Shown: positions 1 through 8,057 of the stretch, piece after piece
How positions within the stretch are numbered: the stretch's first letter is position 1
How the letters are laid out: each line of letters starts with the position of its first letter
Origin: Erysipelotrichaceae bacterium
Lineage (GTDB): Bacteria; Bacillota_I; Bacilli_A; Erysipelotrichales; Erysipelotrichaceae
Direction of reading: 5' to 3'
DNA length: 64,000 nt
NCBI GenBank assembly: GCA_017428765.1
Contig: JAFRQF010000035.1
Location: forward strand, 52,416-116,415
Program-made: the position numbers and the translations under genes
The notes under the pieces: generated by a model
The model's input: only the letters and a program-made list of their open reading frames with translations
What the model was told of the DNA's origin: nothing
The model's database searches: none

Positions 1-1
1 T

Positions 2-484
2 TCGCAAGTCGACTTGCAGTCCGGTGAGATCGGCGATGACTTTGCCTATTATTTCTCCGTCTCCGAACAGGTCCCGACCATCGTTTCGGTCGGTGTTCTG
101 GTCGATACCGATTCGACAGTCAGATCTTCCGGCGCGATGATCATCGAACTTTTACCGGGCCACAGCGAAGAAGACATCGTCTATCTGGAGAACCTGCATT
201 TAAAACCGATCTCTTCCGTCTTTGCGGAAAACGATGATCTTCATGCCTATCTGAAAGAACTTTTCCCGGATGCGGAGATCCTGGAAGAGAAGAATGTGAA
301 ATACCATTGCGACTGTTCCAGGGAACGCTTCATGCGCAATCTTCTCACACTTCCGAAAAAGGATCTTGAAGAGATCGCAGAAGATGATCACATCGATATC
401 AAATGTGAGTTCTGTGACAAGACCTATCGTTTTGACAAGGAAGATATAAAGAAAGTCATGTCTTATGCTTCGTATAAGGGATAA
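2..484 (+). CDS. hslO: Hsp33 redox-regulated chaperone, 3' part only
   Basis: This is the C-terminal part of Hsp33, a cytosolic holdase chaperone activated by oxidation. The reading frame is open to the window edge, so the start lies upstream. The visible part contains the family segment SGEIGDDFAYYFSVSEQ and, near the C terminus, the zinc-binding cysteines as CDC and CEFC, which release zinc and form disulfides under oxidative stress. About 160 residues are present of a family length near 290. The end overlaps the next gene, dusB, by 20 bases, so the two are probably co-transcribed. Identification is firm; only the 5' end is missing. Confidence 0.93.
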   Translation, partial: SQVDLQSGEIGDDFAYYFSVSEQVPTIVSVGVLVDTDSTVRSSGAMIIELLPGHSEEDIVYLENLHLKPISSVFAENDDLHAYLKELFPDAEILEEKNVKYHCDCSRERFMRNLLTLPKKDLEEIAEDDHIDIKCEFCDKTYRFDKEDIKKVMSYASYKG

Positions 485-1454
485 GATCATCGATTCCAAG
501 ATCATCGTAGCCCCGATGGCCGGCATCACCAACGATGCCTTCCGCCAGCTGTGTTTTGAATTCGGAGCCGGACTCGTCTATACCGAGATGGTCTCAGACA
601 AGGCGATCTTCTACAATAATCAGAAGACCCTGGATATGTTGAAGGTATCGGATGAGTTCCATCCGGTCTCCTTGCAGCTGTTTGGAAGTGATGAGACATC
701 CATGGTCTATGCGGCAAAGGTCCTGGATAAAAATACGAACTGCGACTTCATCGATATCAATATGGGCTGTCCGGTCAACAAGGTCGTCAAGACCGGGGCC
801 GGCTCTGCCATGATGAAGGATGAAGACCGTACTGTCGATATAGTAAGAAAGATCATCGAAGCTGTCGATAAGCCTGTGACCGTAAAGATGCGCCTTGGCT
901 GGGACAGGGAACATATGAACTATCTTTCGTTGTCAAAAAAGCTTCAAAACGTCGGTGTAAGTGCCATTGCCTTACACGCCCGCACGAGATCGCAGATGTA
1001 TGAAGGTCATTCCGACTGGAGCCATATCAAGGTCTTGAAAGAGAACCTGGATATTCCGGTCTTCGGCAACGGTGATGTCAAAACACTTAATGATTTCATC
1101 GAGATGTCGGAGTCGACGAACTGCGATGGAGTCATGATCGGAAGAGGCTTGGTCGGCAATCCTTTCCTGATCAAAGAGATCACTTCCTATCTAAATGTGG
1201 AAGACTATCCGTTAAGCAGCAGGGCAGACCGCTTTGCATATTGTCTGAAACACGCGGAGAAGCTCATTGCCTTGAAAGGTGAAAAGATGGCGATGGGCGA
1301 GATGCGCGGTCTGGCGCCGCATTATATCTCCGGTCTTTATGATTCGACGACTTATAAGGCGAAGATGAATCAGATGAAAAGTTTTGAGGATCTTCAAAAG
1401 ATCCTCAGTGATTACGAAGCATTTCTGGATCAAAGAGAAGAAAAACAGCCATAG
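465..1454 (+). CDS. dusB: tRNA-dihydrouridine synthase (DusB/NifR3 family)
   Basis: A 329-residue FMN-dependent enzyme that reduces uridine to dihydrouridine in tRNA D-loops. The TIM-barrel signature appears as APMAGITNDAFRQL near residue 16, then INMGCPVNKV with the catalytic Cys, VKMRLGW, ALHARTRSQMYEG, and the phosphate-binding NGDV and GVMIGRGLVGNP. Length is typical. The ATG at 465 lies inside the hslO 3' end, which suggests translational coupling. An hslO-dusB pair is a common arrangement in Bacillota. The gene faces ung, and a hairpin shared by the two gene ends lies between them. Confidence 0.95.
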   Translation: MLRIRDKIIDSKIIVAPMAGITNDAFRQLCFEFGAGLVYTEMVSDKAIFYNNQKTLDMLKVSDEFHPVSLQLFGSDETSMVYAAKVLDKNTNCDFIDINMGCPVNKVVKTGAGSAMMKDEDRTVDIVRKIIEAVDKPVTVKMRLGWDREHMNYLSLSKKLQNVGVSAIALHARTRSQMYEGHSDWSHIKVLKENLDIPVFGNGDVKTLNDFIEMSESTNCDGVMIGRGLVGNPFLIKEITSYLNVEDYPLSSRADRFAYCLKHAEKLIALKGEKMAMGEMRGLAPHYISGLYDSTTYKAKMNQMKSFEDLQKILSDYEAFLDQREEKQP

Positions 1455-1461
1455 GGCTGTT
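1444..1461 (-). terminator. Hairpin between convergent dusB and ung
   Basis: A 7-bp stem AACAGCC/GGCTGTT with a 4-base loop. On the minus strand it is followed by a run of five T, so it fits a terminator for ung. It overlaps the last codons of both genes. The plus-strand tail is not T-rich. Confidence 0.6.
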
Positions 1462-2128
1462 AATGGATCTGCCAATCGATCGGTTCAAGTCCGTTTTGTA
1501 TCAGGAACTGATTGGTCTTCGAGAAGGGCTTGGAGCCGAAGAATCCGTTGTAAGCACTTAGCGGAGAAGGGTGGACGGATTCAATGATCAGATGTTTCGG
1601 ATTGGTGATGAACTGTTTCTTGCTGCGGGCATTGGAACCCCAGAGGATGAAGACGACCGGGTCGTCTTTTTCATTTAATTTCTTGATGATCGTATCGGTG
1701 AGGATCTCCCAGCCCTGTCCCTTATGGGAATTGGCCCGATGTTCCTGCACAGTCAATACAGTATTGAGCAGCAAGACGCCTTGTCTTGCCCATTCGACCA
1801 GAAAACCATGATCCGGGATACTGCAGCCCAGATCGTCGTGCAGTTCCTTATAGATGTTCTGCAAGGAAGGCGGGACTTGGACGCCCTTGGAAACGGAAAA
1901 AGCCAGTCCGTGGGCCTGATGCGGTTCATGGTAGGGGTCCTGTCCCAGGATGACCACTTTGGTGTCTTTGTAGGATGTGAGCCTCAATGCCGTATAGATG
2001 TATTTGGGAATGGGATAGATGGTCTTGTTTTTGTATTCTGAGTCGAGAAAAGACCGTAATTTCTTATAGTAGTCTTTTTCAAATTCTTCTCCTATGACTT
2101 CATCCCAGTCATTGCCGATCATTTTCAT
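1460..2128 (-). CDS. ung: Uracil-DNA glycosylase, family 1
   Basis: Removes uracil from DNA as the first step of base excision repair. The motifs are GQDPYH with the water-activating Asp, followed by [23 protein letters not shown] and the leucine-loop [15 protein letters not shown]. The frame can be read from further upstream, but homology begins near NDWDEVI. The ATG at 2128 was chosen because a minus-strand TATAAT at 2140-2135 lies exactly six bases ahead of it, which would place the transcript start at the start codon; the ATG at 2122 is the alternative. No Shine-Dalgarno sequence precedes either. The 222-residue product is of normal family length. Confidence 0.95.
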   Translation of the reverse strand: MKMIGNDWDEVIGEEFEKDYYKKLRSFLDSEYKNKTIYPIPKYIYTALRLTSYKDTKVVILGQDPYHEPHQAHGLAFSVSKGVQVPPSLQNIYKELHDDLGCSIPDHGFLVEWARQGVLLLNTVLTVQEHRANSHKGQGWEILTDTIIKKLNEKDDPVVFILWGSNARSKKQFITNPKHLIIESVHPSPLSAYNGFFGSKPFSKTNQFLIQNGLEPIDWQIH

Positions 2129-2134
2129 AAAATC

Positions 2135-2144
2135 ATTATATAAT
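2135..2144. promoter_or_regulatory. Palindromic divergent -10 element for ung and folC
   Basis: The ten bases ATTATATAAT read as TATAAT on both strands. Six bases separate each copy from an ATG: 2151 for folC on plus and 2128 for ung on minus. Neither side has a Shine-Dalgarno sequence or a clear -35 box. Both mRNAs would therefore be leaderless. Confidence 0.6.
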
Positions 2145-2150
2145 ATTCTT

Positions 2151-3359
2151 ATGTTTACCAAGATCGATGAAGCGATCGACTGGATCACTTCCCGTAAATC
2201 CACGAATTATTCTTTTGAACATTTTCAGAATGTCTGTCACCTGGCCGGCGATCCGCAGGATGATTTTTACATGATCCATGTGGCCGGAACGGATGGCAAG
2301 GGGTCGACGGTCAATTATCTTTGCGACTTGCTGATGTCGCAGGGCTATAAGGTCGGCACTTTGACTTCGCCGCACTATGAGACCCATCTCGATCGGATCC
2401 GCGTTAACGGGAAAAACATCAAAGATTCCGCTTTCTTGAACATCCTGAACGCCAATTATGAATTCTATACGGAAAACGAACTGTCGATGTTTGAGATGGA
2501 CTATATGATCATGTGTGAGTATTTCAAGGAAGAAAACATCGATTATGCGATCGTCGAAGTGGGTCTTGGCGGAAGACTGGATTCGACCAACGTCGTCCAC
2601 GATACCAAGCTTTCGATCATCACGTCCATCGGCTATGACCATATGGAACGGCTGGGCGATACTTTGCCGAAGATCTGTTATGAGAAGTGCGGCATCATCA
2701 AGAAGGGTTCCAAAGTCTTATGCGGAAAACTGGATGAGGAATGCATGAAGGTCGTTCATGAAGTTGCCGAAGAAAGGGATTGTGAAGTCTACACTTTGCA
2801 GGAATATAAGGATCTCGGTGACCGCAGGTTCTTATACCGTAACAGGGAATATGAGCTTTCTTCCTTTGCCTCTTATCAATTGCACAATGCTTCTCTGGCA
2901 TTGGAAGCCTTGAGGATCATAGCGGAAGACGAAGGTTTTGTCATCGACTATGAAAAAACCAAAGAAGCCTTGCACAGATCCTTGTGGAAGGGAAGATTTG
3001 AGATCATACGCCAAAATCCGAGAGTGATCCTGGACGGAGCACACAACATCCATGCGACGGAAGCCCTGGTGGAATCCTTTGATAAGTTCCGCGGCTCCAA
3101 GTGCATCATCTTCTCCGCTCTCAAGCGCAAGGAATACCGCAAGATGATCGAACTGTTGAAGAAGCATTGCGATGAGCTCATCCTGACTTCTTTTTCCACT
3201 TACAATGCGACGATCGACTTGAATGAATTCGAAGGCTATCATACGGAACCTGATTATCAGAAGGCCATCGATGAGGCAATGAAGAAGTATGACAACATCC
3301 TGATCTGCGGGTCTTTGTATTTCTTAAGTGAAGTTGTGCTTCATGGCAAATTCGACTAA
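2151..3359 (+). CDS. folC: Folylpolyglutamate/dihydrofolate synthase
   Basis: Adds glutamate to folates in the cytosol, using ATP. The P-loop is GTDGKGST near residue 45, followed by [16 protein letters not shown], the family block [13 protein letters not shown], and DGAHNIHA in the C-terminal domain. At 402 residues it is close to family length. An upstream ATG in frame would add 19 residues that overlap the ung start; the ATG at 2151 matches where homology begins and sits six bases after TATAAT, so it is preferred. There is no Shine-Dalgarno sequence. Confidence 0.93.
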   Translation: MFTKIDEAIDWITSRKSTNYSFEHFQNVCHLAGDPQDDFYMIHVAGTDGKGSTVNYLCDLLMSQGYKVGTLTSPHYETHLDRIRVNGKNIKDSAFLNILNANYEFYTENELSMFEMDYMIMCEYFKEENIDYAIVEVGLGGRLDSTNVVHDTKLSIITSIGYDHMERLGDTLPKICYEKCGIIKKGSKVLCGKLDEECMKVVHEVAEERDCEVYTLQEYKDLGDRRFLYRNREYELSSFASYQLHNASLALEALRIIAEDEGFVIDYEKTKEALHRSLWKGRFEIIRQNPRVILDGAHNIHATEALVESFDKFRGSKCIIFSALKRKEYRKMIELLKKHCDELILTSFSTYNATIDLNEFEGYHTEPDYQKAIDEAMKKYDNILICGSLYFLSEVVLHGKFD

Positions 3360-3392
3360 AATGAAGATATAGAAACGAGGTAACAATATCAT

Positions 3393-4175
3393 ATGATCGA
3401 TTACAGCGAAGGATCACAGAAACAGTATCATATCGGTACCGGAAAAGACGACATCGGACAGTATGTCATTTTACCGGGGGATCCGGGCAGATGCGAAAAG
3501 ATCGCGAAATATTTTGATAATCCGGTCAAGACCGGACAGAACAGAGAATATACGACGTATACCGGAACGCTCAACGGCGTGAAAGTTTCCGTCTGTTCGA
3601 CCGGCATCGGCGGACCAAGCGCGTCGATCGCATTGGAAGAACTGGTCGCCAATGGCGCTCATACCTTCATCCGTATCGGTACGTGCGGAGGCATGCAGCT
3701 GGACGTCAAGTCCGGTGATGTCGCCGTCTCGACAGCGTCCATCCGTATGGAAGGGACCACGAGGGAATATGCACCGATCGAATTCCCGGCCGTCGCCAAT
3801 CTCGATGTCACCAATGCTCTGGTACAGGCTTGCAAGAATCTGAACCAGTCCTATGTCGTCGGTGTTTCCCAATCCAAGGATTCCTTCTATGGACAGCACC
3901 GTCCGGAAACTTTGCCCAACGGCGATGAATTATTAAGAAAATGGAAGGCATGGCTCGCTCTTGACTGCAAGGTCTCGGAAATGGAGTCGGCAGCTCTGTT
4001 CATCGTTGGCCAGTATTTGAGAGTCCGCGTGGGTTCCTGCTTCCTGGTCGTTGCCAATCAGGAAAGAGCGAAAGCGGGTCTTGACAATCCGCAGGTCCAT
4101 GATACCGATGGCGCGATCCGTGTCGCCATCGAGGCAATGAAGATCCTGATCGATGAGGATAAGAAGAAACAATAA
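3393..4175 (+). CDS. udp: Uridine phosphorylase (PNP/UDP family)
   Basis: Cleaves uridine with phosphate to uracil and ribose-1-phosphate for nucleoside salvage. The 260-residue protein has the N-terminal phosphate-binding [10 protein letters not shown], then [25 protein letters not shown], the uridine-phosphorylase loop [12 protein letters not shown], and MESAALF near the end. Purine nucleoside phosphorylases of the same fold lack the inserted QHRPE-type loop, which favours uridine. GAGGTAA precedes the ATG. A membrane-protein gene overlaps its 3' end by 23 bases. Confidence 0.9.
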   Translation: MIDYSEGSQKQYHIGTGKDDIGQYVILPGDPGRCEKIAKYFDNPVKTGQNREYTTYTGTLNGVKVSVCSTGIGGPSASIALEELVANGAHTFIRIGTCGGMQLDVKSGDVAVSTASIRMEGTTREYAPIEFPAVANLDVTNALVQACKNLNQSYVVGVSQSKDSFYGQHRPETLPNGDELLRKWKAWLALDCKVSEMESAALFIVGQYLRVRVGSCFLVVANQERAKAGLDNPQVHDTDGAIRVAIEAMKILIDEDKKKQ

Positions 4176-4668
4176 GATCCTGTTCATCAATCTTCTTGTC
4201 TGGATCCTGTTTCTTTTACCGACATTGAAACTGGATCTGCTCAAGGAAAATTATTCGACCCTTAGTCTTCATACTAAGGGTTATTTGTTTTTGTTGTTCT
4301 TAGGCATACTGACGGGATCGCTGATGGGCTATGAAACTTATAAGATCTCGGGCAGGAAGAATGGCATTTTATTATTCTTATGCATGGTCTTGGGGACATG
4401 CATCCCGCATGAAGTCCCATATCATCTCAGAGGCAACCTGCATCTGCTGTTTGCCTATATCGGCGGTTTCGTATTGATCACTTTGACCTATGTCAATCTG
4501 TATAAGAGAAACGATATAAGACGAATCAACCTTTTTCATTTCGTTCTGCTTTTCTGTTTCCTGATTTACATGCGTCATATGATGGTCAATACGCTCATCG
4601 AAGTTGTATTTATGAGCATTTGCTTATATCTGAATTACGTATCGTTCCAGCAGAACTTCAATCGATAA
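4153..4668 (+). CDS. Unknown multi-pass membrane protein
   Basis: A 171-residue protein with about five predicted hydrophobic helices, for example around residues 8-24, 43-58, 72-84, 98-112 and 126-160. Short basic stretches lie between them, and charged motifs that would suggest an enzyme are absent. The ATG at 4153 overlaps the end of the uridine phosphorylase gene, so the two are probably translationally coupled. I do not recognise the family; a role in nucleoside uptake is conceivable from context only. Confidence 0.6.
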   Translation: MRIRRNNKILFINLLVWILFLLPTLKLDLLKENYSTLSLHTKGYLFLLFLGILTGSLMGYETYKISGRKNGILLFLCMVLGTCIPHEVPYHLRGNLHLLFAYIGGFVLITLTYVNLYKRNDIRRINLFHFVLLFCFLIYMRHMMVNTLIEVVFMSICLYLNYVSFQQNFNR

Positions 4669-4730
4669 AATTACGTTTTATTTAGGAATCGACATTGTTT
4701 TTTACGAATAATGATATGGAGGAACGATAC

Positions 4731-4922
4731 ATGTTAAGTTCATCCGGACATACTTGCAGAGTGAGAATATCATCTATGAACAAGGAAAGCATATCGATCG
4801 TCGTATTGATATTGCAGATCCTCATAGCGATATTGGTCTTCTTATCTGAATGGTATCAGATAAGGAAGGATGACTCTGTAAGAATGCGAAAGGGTCGTGC
4901 GACAACACGACCCTTTCTTTAA
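4731..4922 (+). CDS. Small hydrophobic peptide, candidate type I toxin
   Basis: A 63-codon ORF with a strong GGAGG seven bases before the ATG. The product has a single hydrophobic helix at about residues 20-38 (ISIVVLILQILIAILVFLSE), followed by a charged tail with IRKDDS. An internal ATG at 4776 would give 48 residues but lacks a ribosome site. The last eleven codons lie inside a strong terminator hairpin. A minus-strand extended -10 promoter just downstream points back into the gene. One helix with a charged tail, plus convergent antisense transcription, resembles Fst/TxpA-type toxins, but sequence identity to a known family was not established. Confidence 0.5.
   Translation: MLSSSGHTCRVRISSMNKESISIVVLILQILIAILVFLSEWYQIRKDDSVRMRKGRATTRPFL
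4889..4920 (+). terminator. Terminator inside the small-peptide ORF
   Basis: Perfect 11-bp stem AAAGGGTCGTG/CACGACCCTTT with loop CGACAA, then CTTT. It covers the last codons of the 63-codon ORF; the stop codon is at 4920-4922. A ten-base direct repeat GATGACTCTG flanks it at 4869-4878 and 4923-4932. Confidence 0.8.
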
Positions 4923-4939
4923 GATGACTCTGCATGATC

Positions 4940-4948
4940 ATTATACCA
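4940..4948 (-). promoter_or_regulatory. Extended -10 promoter antisense to the small peptide gene
   Basis: Minus-strand TGGTATAAT is a perfect extended -10. The predicted start is near 4933, and transcription would run left through the terminator and the 3' part of the small ORF. No minus-strand gene lies ahead of it, so an antisense RNA is the simplest product. Its 5' end would contain CAGAGTCATC, complementary to the repeat copy at 4869-4878. Confidence 0.5.
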
Positions 4949-4992
4949 TGTTTTGGGTTTCGGGACTTTTTGAACCTATTCAAAACGGTACG

Positions 4993-5013
4993 AAAAAACA
5001 AGCCGAAGCTTGC
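4993..5013 (-). terminator. Terminator of the Fic-like gene
   Basis: Minus strand: CAAGC, TTCG tetraloop, GCTTG, then six T. The stem is short but has the very stable C(UUCG)G closing pair. Confidence 0.7.
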
Positions 5014-5014
5014 T

Positions 5015-5584
5015 TTATTCGTAATAGTCGGATTTGGGTCCTTTGATGCAGTAGTTGTAGACCCATTCCTTGATATCGATATCGTTGGAATCTTTATATA
5101 ATCTCAGTTTTTCACGGAAGGTATCTTTATGGATGATCGGTACGGTAAGGAAGCCGCAGCCGCTGTCGACGCAGAACTTGTTGGCAAAGGCCATCGCTGC
5201 TCTGACATCGCCATCGCTGAACAGGCGCTTATCCAATATATACAGGAAGACATCGATCGCGATCTCCAGGTTTGCCTTGGTCGGCTGGTTGATCATTTCG
5301 GATAATTCGGCGATCTGTCTTTCGCTCAGTTCGCTTTTGATGCCATCATCGAGATCTTTCATGAGCATCTCGTGCAGATGTAAAAGACACTTATAATCAT
5401 TTTCCACCTCAGGGTGAGACAGGAGGTATTCATAAGCTTCATGGAAGTTTCTTTCAGCGATAGGTTTCAAAGGATCGTCGTCAGTATAACGGGATAAAGA
5501 AACGTTGTTGGCGATAAACTCATCGAGATTTTTTCTGACAAAGCTGATTTCCTGAACTCTGCTTAATGTGAATTTATTGATCAT
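5015..5584 (-). CDS. Fic/Doc-like protein with degenerate active site
   Basis: A 189-residue protein. The C-terminal half resembles the Fic fold: a LHLHEMLM helix near residue 69, then RLFSDGDVRAAMAFANKF near 120, followed by GCGFLTVPIIHKDTFREKL. The second block aligns with the Fic catalytic loop HPFxDGNGR and the helix after it, but His is replaced and the GNGR becomes GDVR. Active Fic enzymes transfer AMP from ATP to target proteins; this one would lack the base. A GGAGAG site precedes the ATG, with TATAAT at 5609-5604. The assignment rests on pattern only, so an unrelated helical protein remains possible. Confidence 0.5.
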   Translation of the reverse strand: MINKFTLSRVQEISFVRKNLDEFIANNVSLSRYTDDDPLKPIAERNFHEAYEYLLSHPEVENDYKCLLHLHEMLMKDLDDGIKSELSERQIAELSEMINQPTKANLEIAIDVFLYILDKRLFSDGDVRAAMAFANKFCVDSGCGFLTVPIIHKDTFREKLRLYKDSNDIDIKEWVYNYCIKGPKSDYYE

Positions 5585-5680
5585 AGTCTCTCCTCGTACA
5601 TCTATTATAAACTAAGAAATACGCTACTTTATGTGAAAAAATATTTCACATATAATGATGTTGAAAGAAGGAAAGATACA

Positions 5681-6568
5681 ATGAATGTTCTATGTTTTGA
5701 TGTAGGCGGTACAAGCATAAAATACGGTCTTCTGAATGAAGAAGCAAAGATCCTGGAAAAAGGGGATTTCCCTGCCAGGACAGAGTCGATGGAGGCTTTT
5801 CTTTCTTCTATAAAAGAGGTCTATGAAAAATATAAGGGAAAGATCGACGGGGTGTCTTTTTCGATGCCGGGAGTCATCGATCCGGATACGGGCTATTTCA
5901 AAAGCGGCGGAGCCTATAATGCGTTCATCCATGATATCAATATGAAAGAAGTCTTTTCTTCTTTTATAGAAGAAGACATCATCATCACCAATGATGCCAA
6001 ATGTGCAGCATATGGAGAACTCGGCTACGGCTGTCTGAAAGACGTCAATGATGCGGCGATCATTGTGCTTGGCACAGGTATCGGCGGCTGCCTGATCAAA
6101 GACAGAAAGCCTCTGTATGGTGCTCATCTTTTATCCGGCGAATTCTCTTTCATCAATACGACTTCGGAGTTTGGTCCCCAAGGCATCTTCGCACATCGCT
6201 GTGGTGTGGCCGGCTTGTTAAACAGGGTCAAGGAACAGCTGCAGGATGGAAAAGACTACAGCGGCAGGCAGATCTTTGCGATGGCCAATGAAGGAAATGA
6301 AAAGGTCAAAGAAGCTTTACGCAACTTCTGTTTCGATCTGGCAACACAGATCCTCAACATTCAGACGATTTTTGATCCGGAAGTCTTTGCGATCGGCGGC
6401 GGCATTTCCCAGCAGAAGATCCTCTTCGACCTGCTGGATGAACAGTTTGAAAAGATCAAAGAGGCTATGGGACCGCTGTTTCTTAGAAAGCCGGATGTCA
6501 CAGTCTGTCAGTTCCGTAACGACGCCAATCTGATCGGTGCATTATATCGCTTTGTGTCAGAACATTAA
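5681..6568 (+). CDS. ROK-family sugar kinase
   Basis: A 295-residue cytosolic ATP-dependent sugar kinase of the ROK family. Seen are the N-terminal phosphate loop FDVGGTSIKYGLL, SMPGVIDPDTG, the catalytic region TNDAKCAAYGELGYG, VLGTGIGGCLI and a C-terminal IGGGISQQ. The usual zinc cluster CGxxGC is absent: the corresponding segment reads GIFAHRCGVAGL, as in several beta-glucoside kinases and N-acyl-sugar kinases. The substrate cannot be fixed from sequence. The start at 5681 follows GAAAGAAGG; an in-frame ATG at 5633 is too far upstream of the homology. TATAAT lies at 5651-5656. Confidence 0.85.
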   Translation: MNVLCFDVGGTSIKYGLLNEEAKILEKGDFPARTESMEAFLSSIKEVYEKYKGKIDGVSFSMPGVIDPDTGYFKSGGAYNAFIHDINMKEVFSSFIEEDIIITNDAKCAAYGELGYGCLKDVNDAAIIVLGTGIGGCLIKDRKPLYGAHLLSGEFSFINTTSEFGPQGIFAHRCGVAGLLNRVKEQLQDGKDYSGRQIFAMANEGNEKVKEALRNFCFDLATQILNIQTIFDPEVFAIGGGISQQKILFDLLDEQFEKIKEAMGPLFLRKPDVTVCQFRNDANLIGALYRFVSEH

Positions 6569-6588
6569 AAAGCTGTACAATAGTATCT

Positions 6589-7590
6589 ATGAGTTCGATA
6601 TTTGACCGCTTTGAGCTTCAAAGTTTTAAAAGGATGTATGATAATGCGAAAGCTGTTCATAAGTATTCGCATAAGAATACATTATTCATACTGATGGACA
6701 TGGCCAAATGCATATTGAAAGATCATGTCGGATATATGGAGTACAATCTCTTTCATTTTGTGAACAAACCGCAAAACAAGAGAGACACCTATGTGAATTT
6801 CGACTATTCGCAATATCTGTTCAAGACATTGAATGAGAAAGAATATATCGATCTGTTCAATGACAAGTTAAAATTCAACGAGATCTTTAAGGAGTATCTG
6901 GGCAGAGACTTCCTGAATATCGAGAAAGCTTCCTATGAAGACTTTGAAGCTTTCTGCAAGGGAAAAGATGTCTTCTTCTGCAAACCGGCGGATTCCTGTT
7001 CGGGGAAGGGGATCTATAAAAACATTTATCTGGATGAAGGATCCGACCTTCATGAGATCTATGAGTATCTCAAGGAAAACAAGCTCTTTGTCGAAGGAAG
7101 CATCCTTCAGCATCCCGTTATGGCAAAGCTCAATGAGACTTCCATCAATACGGTCAGGGTCGTGACATTGCTTGATAAGAACGAGGAAGCGCATGTCATG
7201 TACGCCTTACAAAGGATAGGCTTGAAGGGGATGCCGGTCGACAACGTCGGATCAGGCGGCATCTATACCGTCTTGTCTCAAGACGGGAAGATCATCAATC
7301 CCTGCTGGTCGGACAAGACGATCACGACCTATACGAAGCATCCATCCACCGGCATGGATCTGATCGGATTTGAAGTCCCATATTTCAAGGAAGCTCTGGA
7401 ATTATGCAAGAGAGCGGCAAAAGTGGAAAAGCATATCCGCTATGTCGGCTGGGACATCGCGATCTCCGTGGATGGTCCCTGCATCGTAGAGGGCAATCCA
7501 TTGCCCGGCTACGATATGCCGCAGAACTATTTCGTCACAAATAAAGATACCGGACTCAAACCCGAATTTGAAAAGATATTGCATATGTAA
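6589..7590 (+). CDS. ATP-grasp enzyme of the sugar-transfer-associated type
   Basis: A 333-residue protein matching the ATP-grasp family often found beside glycan biosynthesis genes (ATPgrasp_ST). The ATP-binding lysine region is FCKPADSCSGKGIYK near residue 126, with SINTVRVVTLL, VDNVGSGGIYTV and the metal-binding VEGNPLPGYDMPQ. Members ligate a carboxylate to an amine or hydroxyl, but the substrate is unknown. It follows the ROK kinase by 20 bases. It also has its own TACAAT at 6576-6581 with TTGTGT 18 bases upstream, seven bases ahead of the ATG and without a ribosome site, so leaderless expression is likely. Confidence 0.82.
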   Translation: MSSIFDRFELQSFKRMYDNAKAVHKYSHKNTLFILMDMAKCILKDHVGYMEYNLFHFVNKPQNKRDTYVNFDYSQYLFKTLNEKEYIDLFNDKLKFNEIFKEYLGRDFLNIEKASYEDFEAFCKGKDVFFCKPADSCSGKGIYKNIYLDEGSDLHEIYEYLKENKLFVEGSILQHPVMAKLNETSINTVRVVTLLDKNEEAHVMYALQRIGLKGMPVDNVGSGGIYTVLSQDGKIINPCWSDKTITTYTKHPSTGMDLIGFEVPYFKEALELCKRAAKVEKHIRYVGWDIAISVDGPCIVEGNPLPGYDMPQNYFVTNKDTGLKPEFEKILHM

Positions 7591-7624
7591 AACAAGACGA
7601 TCGGTTTCGATCGTCTTGTTTGTT
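7591..7624. terminator. Strong terminator after the ATP-grasp gene
   Basis: Perfect 13-bp stem AACAAGACGATCG / CGATCGTCTTGTT with loop GTTT. T-rich tails follow on both strands (TGTTAAT on plus, TTTTAC on minus), so it may act in both directions. Confidence 0.85.
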
Positions 7625-8057
7625 AATAGTCTTTCAGATATGTGATGGTATCTTCTTTTTAATAAAAGTGTCAGCTGATCGATCGGTTTTCTGAATCTTT
7701 CATTTCTTTTCGAATGTTGTCCCCATTATAGTATTAGTAAAGAAACGAAAGATACCGGCTATAAAACGCAAAAAATACTTCCTTTTTTGTTTTATCGTGA
7801 AAAAAATATAAGGGAAGAAACAAAACTTATCAGAATGTAACACATCACATTGCGTTTACTCTCGGTACAATGTTTTGTTTCGGATGGTACCATATAAGGT
7901 ATCATAAAGCATATATAAGACTTCAGATGTTTTTTGTTTCGATCTTGATCTTTTTATTTGTCCTTGCTGTTTTTCGTGTAAATATCCGTTATGATCTCAT
8001 CTATCTCTTCATTTTCTTTGTTTTGTTTTACAATTAAAAAAACGGATGGTGAATACT
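7625..8057. other. AT-rich intergenic stretch
   Basis: No gene is supported in these roughly 430 bases. A minus-strand TATAAT at 7730-7725 could start a transcript of about 125 bases ending at the bidirectional terminator at 7591-7624; its only frame is nine codons. On plus, TACAAT at 8029-8034 is the likely -10 of the following aminopeptidase gene. Confidence 0.4.
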
